DNA of 51,174 bases, taken from the IMG/VR virus record IMGVR_UViG_3300009436_000031, positions 1 to 51,174 of that record, one strand, 5' to 3'. The position numbers and the translations under genes are program-made. The DNA is from a virus. The notes beneath the pieces were generated by a model. It searched no databases. It was not told the DNA's origin and was given only the letters and a program-made list of their open reading frames with translations. How positions within the stretch are numbered: the first letter of the stretch is position 1; each line of letters starts with the position of its first letter. Shown here in pieces: positions 1 to 9,755 of the stretch.

Positions 1-78
1 ATATATATAACTATAATTAAATAATAATATATATAACTATAATTAAATAATAATATATATAACTATAATTAAATAATA
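1..78. repeat. 26-bp direct tandem repeat, three perfect copies
   Basis: Positions 1-26, 27-52 and 53-78 are identical 26-bp units made almost wholly of A and T; the single C of each unit falls at 11, 37 and 63. The array runs into the window edge, so more copies may lie upstream. The last unit also forms the left arm of an inverted repeat with 90-98 (see next entry). The array sits immediately before the baseplate module. It could be a replication or recombination site, an AT-rich promoter-enhancing tract, or a simple slippage product; nothing in the sequence decides. Confidence 0.9.
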
Positions 79-98
79 ATTTAAATAATATTATAGTT
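61..98. repeat. Inverted repeat at the end of the tandem array
   Basis: AACTATAAT at 61-69 is the reverse complement of ATTATAGTT at 90-98, with a 20-nt AT-only loop that can pair further. There is no T-run directly after the right arm, so it is not a classical terminator. It may be the remains of a terminator for the gene upstream of the window, or a structural element of the repeat region. Confidence 0.5.
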
Positions 99-135
99 AT
101 AAGTATTTATTTTATACATAAATTGATTAACATAA

Positions 136-143
136 TATTTATA
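136..143 (+). promoter_or_regulatory. Candidate phage late promoter, TATTTATA
   Basis: TATTTATA followed by TAATAAAAG starts 27 nt before the ATG at 163. The same element with a similar A-rich tail is found before other structural genes (21186, 40015, 42830) and on the minus strand at 49022-49029. A related TATTTATT is at 104-111. The motif is AT-only in an AT-rich genome, so each single copy is weak evidence; the recurring position is the argument. Confidence 0.45.
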
Positions 144-162
144 TAATAAAAGTAATAATATT

Positions 163-3100
163 ATGCCAAACAGTATAAATAGTGTATCACCAAGTCTTAG
201 AGATTTCTTACTTAATAGAAATATAGTTTCAGACACAATTTCAAATAATGGTTTAGAATCTTTATTAAATGGAGTTGGTTTTCCTACTAACGTAGGGTTA
301 CCACCTGAGTCAGTTTCAGCTTCACCAGATATAGAAGTTGAAGGAGAATTCCATAAAGATTTAAACATAATTAATAATAAATTCCAAGTAGAGGATAATG
401 ATTACCAACAGATTGGTATAGAGTATATTCCTGGTGAATCTTCATTATCAAGTGTTTTAACGAATAGTGATGAATATCAAACTACAAATTTATCTAAAAA
501 CACTTACAAATCTTCAAATACAGATAACCAACCTGTTTCTTTATTAACTAACACTACTGGTGCACCAATTATGCAAATGGATTCTTATTTAGATGAGAAT
601 GGTAATTTAAATATTGGTGGTCCTTCAACTCAACCTTTAGACGTTATAGGTAGTTTACTATCTGGTGGTGGTGTAGGTTTCGACCCTAATGGTGGTGGGT
701 TAGTACCTGATTTTGATGTTAGAAGTTCTTTAGCTGGTAGAGTTTTAAATGCTGGTGGTTTAATAAATGATACAAAATTAGGTCAACTAGGTGTTGGTTA
801 CTTAGCAACTGCTATTGGTAATAACATAGCTTTTAACGTTCAAGAAGAAACAATTGGTAATATAAATACCAATCCACTTAGTTTAGCTATGGGTGGTGAT
901 TTAATAGTTCCTAATTATAAAATAACTGTTGCCAAGAGTACTTTAGGTAAGGGTGTTGATTTACTTGAAAAAATGGTAGGTTTTAAAAGACCTGTTAGTA
1001 TTTTAGATGAGTCAGCTTCAATATACACATTCAGTACAAAAACAAATGTAGGTGTTGCTAATATTGAAAGAGCTAATAATATGATTATTAATACTGGTAA
1101 AGGTCAAGTATTAGCATTATTTGGTAATATTAATTCTAACCTTAATCCAAATTTAATAGGAAAAAGAGGTGGTTATGCACCAGCATTTGAAGATACTAGA
1201 ATTAGTAAGGGTGCTAACACTGCTGATGGTATAAATCCAAGTATTTACGCATTTGGTGATAATAGTGGTAAAGTTATTGATTTCCTAAATATAGAGGCAA
1301 CAAATAATACTGATTCTAACTCACCAATGGCTCAATCAACTTATAAGTTGGATGGTTTAATAAATAATAGTGGATTTGATGAAAGAACTGACGATATTTA
1401 CGTTTTTGGTAATGATGGTGGTGTGGTTAAACAACATTCTTGGATTGATGAAAGGGATAATAAAGTAGAAGATAGTCCAGCTAATCAAAATAAAACATTC
1501 ACCAACCCTAAAACTTTATTATACAAAACTCAATCACTATTTAAAACTAATAGAATGAGAACACTAGTGTCTGGTAAAGCTGTCAATGCACAAGAGTCTA
1601 GTGAAATACAAAGTAATGTTCAATTAGGTTTTATGTCTAAGGGTAGTGGTGTCTTAAGTCAAGTAGCTTTTGAAAATGGTGGTGACTTAAGTGCTGATAA
1701 TGTATTTTGTAGAACTTGGACAACTTTTGATAGATACAGCCAAGTACAAGATATGCAAAAGCATAGTGATTTAAATAGTGTACCAAGAATTAAGAGTGAT
1801 GATTATAGTGGTTTTTCAGTATTAGATGATAATGGTTTTGCTAAAATAGGACCATACAAGGGTGATAATATTAAAAAGTTCATGTTTTCAATTGAGAATT
1901 TAGCTTGGGCAGATAGTGGTAGTCTAGCTAAATTATTACCATGTGAAATTGGTGATGGTGATTTATTAACTGGTAAAAAAGGTAGAATAATGTGGTTCCC
2001 ACCTTATGATATTTCATTCAGTGAATCAACATCAGTTAATTGGGATAAGAATAATTTCATAGGTAGAGGTGAACCTTTATACACGTACAATAATACTGAA
2101 AGAATTGGTAATTTATCTTGGAAAATAGTTATTGACCACCCTAATTACTTAAATTTCATGAATGATACTCTTGATAATTTTCAAAAAGATGAGAAAATAA
2201 ATTCAATGATTGCTGGTTGTCTTGATATACCAGAATTTAGGGAAAGGTTACTTAGTGAAGATGAAAAGAATTCTCTTGAAGTATCAGAAAATGTTAAGGT
2301 TAAAACAACAACAGATGATGAAGATGTTAAAGCTGTAGATTTCGATATATACTTCCCTAATGATGACTTTGCCTTACCAGTACTTTATGAAAATGGTTTA
2401 AAAAATCTTTCAGAAACACCTAATGAAAAAATAGATTATGAAATAACACCTGGTGGTTTAATTAATAACCCATTTAATTCTGAAGCACCACCAATAAGTG
2501 GGTTTGGGTTATTTACAACATATGGTACAGGTACTGTCGGTGGTGACGGAACACCATATACTGATTTAACAAATTTTGGTCTTAATGGTCAATCTCAAAC
2601 TATTGATATTGCTGGTGAGGTAATAAATGGTGGTTGGCAAGACCCGTTATTCACTGAAAAGATAAAATCATACCTATCTAATAAATGTAAATATTGTAGA
2701 TTTAAAATAGTTGGTTATGCTAGTCAACAAGGTGGTAGTAGTAAGAACGATACATTGTCTTTAAATAGAGCTAATAGTGTAAAAACATGGTTAACTGGGG
2801 AAAGTGGTATAATTTCATCGGATGATTTATTTGGTGAGCGTAGAGTTAAGGTAGAACTTAGTGGTGAAGGAGAAACTGGAACAGGTTGTACTGGTAAAGG
2901 TGGTCAAGATAGAGAAGAATGTAAAAGGGTTAGAAAGGTTAGTATAAAATTAGAGTATGACCCAAAATTGAAAAAAGAAATAGAACCCGAAGTTATCGCT
3001 AAAGATGTTAATGAACCAGATAAAACTTTAAATATCCCAGTATCTAGATTTTATACTGAATGTAATTATTTTGAAAAACTAGAGCAAACTGATAGAGTTG

Positions 3101-4155
3101 TATTTAATGGAATAAGTGATAAAATAAAATATTTTCATCCTGGATTCCATTCAATTACACCAGAAGGTTTCAATTCTAGACTTAACTTTTTACAACAATG
3201 TACTAGGCAAGGACCAACAACAAATGATAAAGACCAACCAGAGAATTTAGCGTTTGGTAGACCACCTGTATGTATACTTAGATTAGGTGATTTTTACCAT
3301 ACTAAAATAATTATAGATAATTTAAGTTTTGATTATGAACCTTTAGTTTGGGATTTAAACCCAGAAGGTGTTGGTGTTCAACCGATGATAGTAACTGTAA
3401 ATATGAGTTTTGCATTTATTGGTGGTTCAAGTTTAAATTCACCAATTAATAAATTACAAAATGCAATTTCATTTAATTATTTTGCAAATACTGAGGTTTA
3501 TGACCCAAGAGCTGAAAAAGTTAAGGTTAATGGTAAACCAGGTGAATTAAGTGGTGAATTAATTGCTGGTTCTTTTCCAGATAAAACTGATAAAATTAAT
3601 GAGGCTGATAAAGATAAATCATTAACTGAGGGTGAATTAATTGTAAGTCAAGAAGTCCTAGCTGAATTTGAAGCATTACAAGATATTGAGGATATTGAAT
3701 CAATTGATAATGTTGAAGATGATGTTGATGTTATTGATGGATTAAAATTAGTTTCATATTTTAAAGATGAAGATGATGACGTTATAACATTAGGTTTTGA
3801 GTATAAACATAAGAGTAATTCTACTTATACTTTAAATGGTGAATTTAGTGCTAATATTATAGTGAATGATTTTATGACTAATACGAATAATTTACTATTA
3901 GGTAAAGTAATAGCTAACCCTAATGGTGAGGGTAGTTTCATAATAACTGGTGAAAACGCATCGGGTATTGCTAGTGATGATGAGATTATAATTTCTGAAT
4001 CAACTAATGGTTTAATATTAATAGATATATTCTTATTTGAAGAAGAAAATGAAATAATTAATGAGATTATCAATCTACCATACGGCACACTTAAGGTTGA
4101 TTGGATAACTGGGTTAAGTAATAATATAAACTTAGCTAAAGAAGTGGGAATTTAA
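163..4155 (+). CDS. Large baseplate/tail structural protein with internal OmpA-like domain
   Basis: A 1330-residue virion protein. Residues about 607-660 (GRIMWFPPYDISFSES and the following GRGEPLYTYNNTERIG) and about 1033-1115 (GDFYHTKIIIDN, WDLNPEGVGVQP, FIGGSS, VYDPRA) match sequence patterns I associate with baseplate-proximal proteins of large myophages. Between them, residues about 810-935 look like an OmpA C-terminal peptidoglycan-binding domain: KIVGYASQQGG, then LSLNRANSVKTWL, then KRVRKVSIKLEYD. The C-terminal 200 residues are acidic. It starts an operon with the gp53-like and hub genes 13 nt downstream. The inference is a baseplate component that can touch the cell wall through the OmpA-like domain. 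The exact T4 counterpart is not clear. Confidence 0.65.
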   Translation: MPNSINSVSPSLRDFLLNRNIVSDTISNNGLESLLNGVGFPTNVGLPPESVSASPDIEVEGEFHKDLNIINNKFQVEDNDYQQIGIEYIPGESSLSSVLTNSDEYQTTNLSKNTYKSSNTDNQPVSLLTNTTGAPIMQMDSYLDENGNLNIGGPSTQPLDVIGSLLSGGGVGFDPNGGGLVPDFDVRSSLAGRVLNAGGLINDTKLGQLGVGYLATAIGNNIAFNVQEETIGNINTNPLSLAMGGDLIVPNYKITVAKSTLGKGVDLLEKMVGFKRPVSILDESASIYTFSTKTNVGVANIERANNMIINTGKGQVLALFGNINSNLNPNLIGKRGGYAPAFEDTRISKGANTADGINPSIYAFGDNSGKVIDFLNIEATNNTDSNSPMAQSTYKLDGLINNSGFDERTDDIYVFGNDGGVVKQHSWIDERDNKVEDSPANQNKTFTNPKTLLYKTQSLFKTNRMRTLVSGKAVNAQESSEIQSNVQLGFMSKGSGVLSQVAFENGGDLSADNVFCRTWTTFDRYSQVQDMQKHSDLNSVPRIKSDDYSGFSVLDDNGFAKIGPYKGDNIKKFMFSIENLAWADSGSLAKLLPCEIGDGDLLTGKKGRIMWFPPYDISFSESTSVNWDKNNFIGRGEPLYTYNNTERIGNLSWKIVIDHPNYLNFMNDTLDNFQKDEKINSMIAGCLDIPEFRERLLSEDEKNSLEVSENVKVKTTTDDEDVKAVDFDIYFPNDDFALPVLYENGLKNLSETPNEKIDYEITPGGLINNPFNSEAPPISGFGLFTTYGTGTVGGDGTPYTDLTNFGLNGQSQTIDIAGEVINGGWQDPLFTEKIKSYLSNKCKYCRFKIVGYASQQGGSSKNDTLSLNRANSVKTWLTGESGIISSDDLFGERRVKVELSGEGETGTGCTGKGGQDREECKRVRKVSIKLEYDPKLKKEIEPEVIAKDVNEPDKTLNIPVSRFYTECNYFEKLEQTDRVVFNGISDKIKYFHPGFHSITPEGFNSRLNFLQQCTRQGPTTNDKDQPENLAFGRPPVCILRLGDFYHTKIIIDNLSFDYEPLVWDLNPEGVGVQPMIVTVNMSFAFIGGSSLNSPINKLQNAISFNYFANTEVYDPRAEKVKVNGKPGELSGELIAGSFPDKTDKINEADKDKSLTEGELIVSQEVLAEFEALQDIEDIESIDNVEDDVDVIDGLKLVSYFKDEDDDVITLGFEYKHKSNSTYTLNGEFSANIIVNDFMTNTNNLLLGKVIANPNGEGSFIITGENASGIASDDEIIISESTNGLILIDIFLFEEENEIINEIINLPYGTLKVDWITGLSNNINLAKEVGI

Positions 4156-4167
4156 AAATTAAAAGTT

Positions 4168-4485
4168 ATGGCTGAATATTTTGATAGATATAAAAATTTT
4201 AAAGAAAACGGGGTGATAAAACCTATCCCAGGATTAAAAATAGAAGATAATAATACAGATAAAAACGTGGTTTATAAGTTAGGTGAGACAAGACTTGACA
4301 TATTAAGTCAAAAGTATTATAATAACCCATATCATGGGTATTTAATAATGCTCGCTAATCCACAATACGGTGGGTTAGAATTTAACATCAAAGATAGGGA
4401 TATAATAAGAGTACCATTCCCATTTAATTCAGCTATTGAGAGATATTTAGAATCAGTAGAAAAATATAAAAAATTATATGGCTAA
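4168..4485 (+). CDS. gp53-like baseplate wedge protein, LysM-like
   Basis: A 105-residue protein with the pattern YKLGETRLDILSQKYY, then HGYLIMLANPQYGG, then IKDRDIIRVPFP (residues about 37-88). This is the LysM-like core of T4 gp53-family baseplate wedge proteins: a G-x-T/R-L-D helix, a central aromatic-rich helix ending in AN, and a final I-R-V-P strand. In T4 gp53 joins wedges in the baseplate. It lies between two large baseplate genes, and its last codons overlap the next start by 8 nt, which suggests coupled translation. No signal peptide or catalytic residue is visible. Confidence 0.75.
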   Translation: MAEYFDRYKNFKENGVIKPIPGLKIEDNNTDKNVVYKLGETRLDILSQKYYNNPYHGYLIMLANPQYGGLEFNIKDRDIIRVPFPFNSAIERYLESVEKYKKLYG

Positions 4486-7400
4486 TAAAAGTAAAAAAGT
4501 TTCAACAAATAAATTATTACTAGTTGAACCAAATGCAGATGATAGTAGATTAATACCTAATGAAGATTTAAGTATTTATGTTGATTTACAAACAATAAGT
4601 AAGGGTAGAAGTATAATATCTGTTAATGATGAAAGTGGGTCAATAACTAATAATGGTGGTGGTAAAGGTAAAGTTATAAAATTTTTAGATGGTAGTAAGA
4701 GTAATACAGGTAGAAGTCTAACAACCAATTATACTGAAATAAATAGTAATTTCAGTGTTAACGGTGAAGATGACTTAGAAGCACTCGGTATTGAAAGTAT
4801 TGATATAGATTTTGATACTGCATATACCCCATTAATTAAAATAAAATTCATAGACGTTAGAGGTCAATCCGTAATCCAACAAGGTATTGACTCAAAGTAT
4901 AGAATGTTTTTCGAAATGCCATACCCAATATTTGAATTAACAGTTAAGGGTTATTTTGGTAGGCCAGTTAAATATTGTTTACACTTAACTAATTGGGGTT
5001 CTAATTTTAATTCAAAAACTGGTAATTTTGAAATAAAGGCAGATTTCATGGGTTATACCTATGCTTTATTAACTGACATGCTTTTAGGGCTTATCAGAGC
5101 CACAGTATACACAGAAAAAGGTTCAACGATATTCGAAAAGATTCAAGACGAGTTTAACGTTAAAGATAAAGATATTACTTTAAAGACTATCGATGATTTT
5201 TTAAATGATGTTCAGAACATTAAAGACGAATTTAGTAAACTTAAGGATAATGATAATGAAATAAAGGAAATTAATACAATCAATGATATTAAAGTAAGTC
5301 TTAAAAGTGTTAAATTTATAATAAATGAATTATCGTTAAATTTAAAACCAACAGATTCACCATATTTCGATGATAATAATGGTATTATAGGTGTAAACCC
5401 ATCCGCAGTTAAAAAACGTGATGATGGTAAAACTTTGTTACAATCAAATAAAGAAAGTATTGATGAAGCAAAAAAAGTGTTAAATAAAACAATAACTGAT
5501 AAAATTAATAGTAAAATAGAAAATTCTGATTTACAATTTGATATAAATAAGTTAAAAAATATAAATACAATAACATCTCTTCCAGTTTCAACATACCAAA
5601 ATTATATTAATTCTGTTAATTTTAATAATATAGCAAATAGTGGGGGTTATAGTGGTGATAAAGAAGATTATCAAGAGTTATTAGATGGTATTATACAATC
5701 AGTTAATAATAATGTTGTAGATGCACCAAGTAATGCTAAAATAATTGTATATGACTTAAGGGAGTGTTATAAAGAGGTAGAAAGGGTAGAGAAAAGATTA
5801 GTAAAATATGAAGAATTAAATCGTGAGATAGTTTCTAAAAAATTAACTAATATTGCTACAAAAAAATTAGACTTTGAACCTACAATTAAAAATATATTTA
5901 GAATGTTAACAGTACATTGTGAAGTTTTTTTAGAAACATTACAAAGTGTTTCATCTGAAGCAGAATCAAGTAGTGTTAGAAATAGTATTTTAAAGAATAA
6001 GGTTAATAAATTAAATTCAGATAACCCTGATGATAACAACATATACCCTTGGCCAGAATATAGAGAGAAAGATAAAAATGGTGTTTACCAAGAAACATGG
6101 ATTGGTAAAGGACTTAAGACTAGTGAAAAAGAAAAGATACCAGAAATCCTATTCGTTGAAGATTTATTAAGTAAATTGATAAAAATAGCTCGAAATGATG
6201 AAAACATTAAAGCTTCAGTTATAAATAATTTAGGTGGTAGTAATTACTACCCAGTTTCACCTTTGGATAGTGATTATAATGGCACTTCGGTTAACCCTTA
6301 TAAAACAGCTTTAATAAGTGAAGGTGTTGGTACACCTAAAGAAGCAATAAGATGCCTTTTACTTAGAGGTTTCTTAGGGTTAGGTGTGTCTAATATTTCA
6401 CAAACACCTAAAACATTATCAACGATAGGTAAATTAGAAGCTAGAAATTTATTTAATATATTTAAAACTGAATTTACTAGAAAAAATGCTAGAGAAATAA
6501 TAAAGGAAATAGAATCACTATCTAAAGAAGATATTATTAAATTATATGGACCTAGAGGGAATTATTCTCTTAGTGAAAAACAAGAAAGAAATATATTAAA
6601 AGAAATAACTATAGAAGGTACTAAACAGTATTATAAATATGAATATATATTAGATAGAGAAACTAATCTACAAACAAATAATTTTAGAACATACATTCCA
6701 GTAACTAATGATTTTGAAGGTTTAAATTTTCATGAAAACTTAAATGAAAATAAGCGTTTAAAATCAATTGATGATTTAAAAAGGTTAGGGAATAGTACAT
6801 TATTTATTGGTAATAATTTTGGTGGTCTAGGTAATAAGACAGAGGATTATGATGATGGGTCAAAATATTTTGAAATACTTAGTGAAACTAAATATAATTC
6901 TAATAACCCAACAGCACCAAATACTAGTGGGGATATAATGACAGACTATTACAAGGTAATCCCTAAGACAACACTTGTTAATTCAAGTACAACTTTAGGT
7001 GCTGCATATGATAAAATTAGATTATCAACGTTAAATCCATACTCAGGCCGTTACAACGCCCAGGAGTTGTTCGATTTAAATTTTGATGATAGTACACCTA
7101 AATACAAAAAAGATGGGGCTAACGAAGGCGTAGCTTCCGTAACGATAGGTTATTTTAATGAAATTACAGAATCAAAAGGTTTTAACTCAGATAATTTTGG
7201 TGGAAATTATTTAGCTAGATTTAAAAAAGGTGAGGATAAAAATTATGATGAAACTGATTCATACTTTTGTAAAGGTTGTGGTACCCCAAAATATAAAACA
7301 TCTAATCTAAATAGAAGATTAAGTTCTACTGATTTACCTAGTGAATTTGGTAAACAAAGGGAAATATTGGGTGATTTATACGGTGAAACTAAAAATGATA

Positions 7401-9745
7401 ATAATGTGGATGATATATATACTCCTTTTATTGATTTTGGGATTAATGATGGTAATCAAATACTTGGTAGTTTCTGTAATTACTTTAGTCTTTTTGGTAG
7501 TAGGTTTTATTACGGTCAAAAAAGTATTGAAGCTAAAGCTTTCCTATTCTTAAACACATTCGGATGGGAAGGGATTATTGGTGAACAAATTGAAACTGAT
7601 TTTTATTACTTTATTGATGAAGGGGTTAGTTTATTTGACGGTATTAATACTAATAGTGATGGGGATAGTAAATCATTTAGAGATAAGGATGAAACATTTT
7701 TACTTAAAGGTTTATTTGGTGCAAATGCATCATTTATAAAAGCCCCTAAATTATGGTGTGCATTTATAGGTTCGTTACTTTATAGATATCAACAAGGTTT
7801 AAATGGTGATGATATAATAACATTTAAGGATGATAATTCAGACCCTTTATGTGCATGGCAGAAAAGTGAGTCTAGAGTTCCTAGACATGATGAGTACATT
7901 CGTTCAAGGGCTAACCAAAATAGTAGTTTCGGGTTATTATTAGATTTTAATGATGATAATGAATACCCTAAAGTTGATGAAATTTTATTAAGGTTACCAA
8001 AACAAATAAAAGATGCTTTTATTAATTCATTTACTGATTTTGCTAATAAGGGTGATTTTAAATTATTAAAAGATAATTTAGAGATATTTAATGTAACTTC
8101 ATTAGTTGGTTTCGATAACTTATGGGGTGAAATAAATAGTTTAAAAGAAGAATTTACATTTCCAAATGGTATTCAAAAAAGTTATAAAATTAGTAAATCT
8201 GGGATACAAACATTAATAGATGAGGGTAAATTAAACTCACATGTTTTAGACTCATATTCAGATATTAGTCCGTTAAGTGAATACCCATGGAATAAAAATA
8301 ATGATGTTGGTAGTAACATTTATCAGATTAATTTAAAATTAAAACCAACTGCTAAGGGTAATAAAATTCTTAATAATTTATTAAAGGCTAATAATGTTAT
8401 TTTAAACAACAACCCTAAAGCATTTAACTCTAGGGTAACCACAACAAGTGGTGTTGGTTACGAGGATATTATTGTACCTAAAGTTGAGTTCGATTTATTT
8501 TTAGATAATTTTTGTAATGAATTTAAATCCTTAGCAAAGAAATGGCGTAGTGGTGAGGATAATGAAACTAGTGATTTAGAAAATAAGTTATTTAAGAGTG
8601 TTGATAATGATGCTATAAAATTAAATTTATATAGAACTCTATCATCAATATATAATAAATGGTTAGGGGATTCAAAATCAATTTTTGGTCAATGTGGTGT
8701 TAGTAGTTATGATACGAAAATAGCCAAAAAAGAAAGAAATAGTGAACCTAGATTAATAGATTCATTTAGGTTTTTAGATAGAGCTTTTACAAGTATAGGT
8801 GATGAGTTTTATATTAATCCATTAGCTGTAAGTGATTTAATTGTTAATAATTATAATCAAAGTTTCTTTGATTTATCTAACAGAGTATTATCAGATAATA
8901 ATTTTAATTTCATAGCTTTACCATCCTTTGTTAATTTTAATAATGTAGATGATGTTGCTGATATGTTTAAACCGTACACATACAATGATTTAGCTAATAA
9001 TGATGGTAAATTAGAAGTGGGTCCATCATTTGTATGTACATATATTGGTCAAACCTCAACAAATTTAAATATGGGTAACAGTTATCAACATCCAGATGAT
9101 GGTGTTTATATAAGATACGCTAACGGTAATCCAGATGGTGCTCCTGTAGATTTTTTAAATCAAAAGATTGGTGATGGTGATTTAAATATACCTATGATTG
9201 CCGTTAGTTACGGTAGAGATAATCAAAGTTTTTTTAAGGATATTAAACTAGACCAAAGGGAATTTTCTGAAACTGCTGAATCATTACAAATAATTGAAGA
9301 TATATCTAAAGATGCTAATAAGAGAAGCCCATCTTATGTTGGTCAGAATCTATTTAATGTGTATCAAAAAAGGTCTTATTCAACAGAAATAGAAATGATG
9401 GGAAATGCTATGGTTCAACCAATGATGTATTTCCATTTAAATGATATACCTTTATTTAGAGGTGCATACATGATAACTAAGGTTACTCATAGTATAAAGG
9501 CACATAATATGACCACAAAGATGAAAGGTGTTAGGGTAAAAGCTGGAAAAACACCTCTAGTTGATGCACCAACACTATTTATGGATTTATTAGGTCCATT
9601 AGATGGTGGTGGTTCAGCTGAAAAAGTTGGTGGAACTAAATCTAATGAAGGGACACGAAAAGACTTTAAGATAATACCATCCAATAGTGATGACAATGGT
9701 GATGACAATGATAATGGTATAAATGGTATAATAATAGAATTATAA
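4478..9745 (+). CDS. Very large baseplate hub-like structural protein
   Basis: 1755 residues, without signal peptide. The N-terminal third (about residues 100-200) holds an IDIDF...KIKFIDVRG...FFEMPYPIFELTVKGYFGRP stretch, followed by NWGSNFNSKTGNFEIKADFMGY, a pattern I associate with hub/tail proteins of large myophages. The C-terminal region (residues about 1635-1710), with MGNAMVQPMMYFHL, IPLFRGAYMITKVTHSI and MTTKMKGVRVKAG, resembles the final barrel domains of gp27/gpD hub proteins. Around residue 930 a CKGC pair could bind a metal. Lysine- and asparagine-rich helical stretches fill the middle. The gene sits between the gp53-like gene and the endolysin, as expected for a central hub. The size is much larger than T4 gp27, so a fusion of several hub roles is possible; I cannot assign a T4 gene number. 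Confidence 0.65.
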   Translation: MANKSKKVSTNKLLLVEPNADDSRLIPNEDLSIYVDLQTISKGRSIISVNDESGSITNNGGGKGKVIKFLDGSKSNTGRSLTTNYTEINSNFSVNGEDDLEALGIESIDIDFDTAYTPLIKIKFIDVRGQSVIQQGIDSKYRMFFEMPYPIFELTVKGYFGRPVKYCLHLTNWGSNFNSKTGNFEIKADFMGYTYALLTDMLLGLIRATVYTEKGSTIFEKIQDEFNVKDKDITLKTIDDFLNDVQNIKDEFSKLKDNDNEIKEINTINDIKVSLKSVKFIINELSLNLKPTDSPYFDDNNGIIGVNPSAVKKRDDGKTLLQSNKESIDEAKKVLNKTITDKINSKIENSDLQFDINKLKNINTITSLPVSTYQNYINSVNFNNIANSGGYSGDKEDYQELLDGIIQSVNNNVVDAPSNAKIIVYDLRECYKEVERVEKRLVKYEELNREIVSKKLTNIATKKLDFEPTIKNIFRMLTVHCEVFLETLQSVSSEAESSSVRNSILKNKVNKLNSDNPDDNNIYPWPEYREKDKNGVYQETWIGKGLKTSEKEKIPEILFVEDLLSKLIKIARNDENIKASVINNLGGSNYYPVSPLDSDYNGTSVNPYKTALISEGVGTPKEAIRCLLLRGFLGLGVSNISQTPKTLSTIGKLEARNLFNIFKTEFTRKNAREIIKEIESLSKEDIIKLYGPRGNYSLSEKQERNILKEITIEGTKQYYKYEYILDRETNLQTNNFRTYIPVTNDFEGLNFHENLNENKRLKSIDDLKRLGNSTLFIGNNFGGLGNKTEDYDDGSKYFEILSETKYNSNNPTAPNTSGDIMTDYYKVIPKTTLVNSSTTLGAAYDKIRLSTLNPYSGRYNAQELFDLNFDDSTPKYKKDGANEGVASVTIGYFNEITESKGFNSDNFGGNYLARFKKGEDKNYDETDSYFCKGCGTPKYKTSNLNRRLSSTDLPSEFGKQREILGDLYGETKNDNNVDDIYTPFIDFGINDGNQILGSFCNYFSLFGSRFYYGQKSIEAKAFLFLNTFGWEGIIGEQIETDFYYFIDEGVSLFDGINTNSDGDSKSFRDKDETFLLKGLFGANASFIKAPKLWCAFIGSLLYRYQQGLNGDDIITFKDDNSDPLCAWQKSESRVPRHDEYIRSRANQNSSFGLLLDFNDDNEYPKVDEILLRLPKQIKDAFINSFTDFANKGDFKLLKDNLEIFNVTSLVGFDNLWGEINSLKEEFTFPNGIQKSYKISKSGIQTLIDEGKLNSHVLDSYSDISPLSEYPWNKNNDVGSNIYQINLKLKPTAKGNKILNNLLKANNVILNNNPKAFNSRVTTTSGVGYEDIIVPKVEFDLFLDNFCNEFKSLAKKWRSGEDNETSDLENKLFKSVDNDAIKLNLYRTLSSIYNKWLGDSKSIFGQCGVSSYDTKIAKKERNSEPRLIDSFRFLDRAFTSIGDEFYINPLAVSDLIVNNYNQSFFDLSNRVLSDNNFNFIALPSFVNFNNVDDVADMFKPYTYNDLANNDGKLEVGPSFVCTYIGQTSTNLNMGNSYQHPDDGVYIRYANGNPDGAPVDFLNQKIGDGDLNIPMIAVSYGRDNQSFFKDIKLDQREFSETAESLQIIEDISKDANKRSPSYVGQNLFNVYQKRSYSTEIEMMGNAMVQPMMYFHLNDIPLFRGAYMITKVTHSIKAHNMTTKMKGVRVKAGKTPLVDAPTLFMDLLGPLDGGGSAEKVGGTKSNEGTRKDFKIIPSNSDDNGDDNDNGINGIIIEL

Positions 9746-9755
9746 TAAATAAACG

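Noticed and set aside
1-78. Possible CRISPR array
   Set aside because: The 26-bp units are adjacent without spacers and there are no cas genes in the window.
3825-4088. Minus-strand open frame of 87 codons
   Set aside because: It lies wholly inside the first baseplate gene, has no promoter or spacing of its own, and is explained by the AT-rich codon bias of the real gene.
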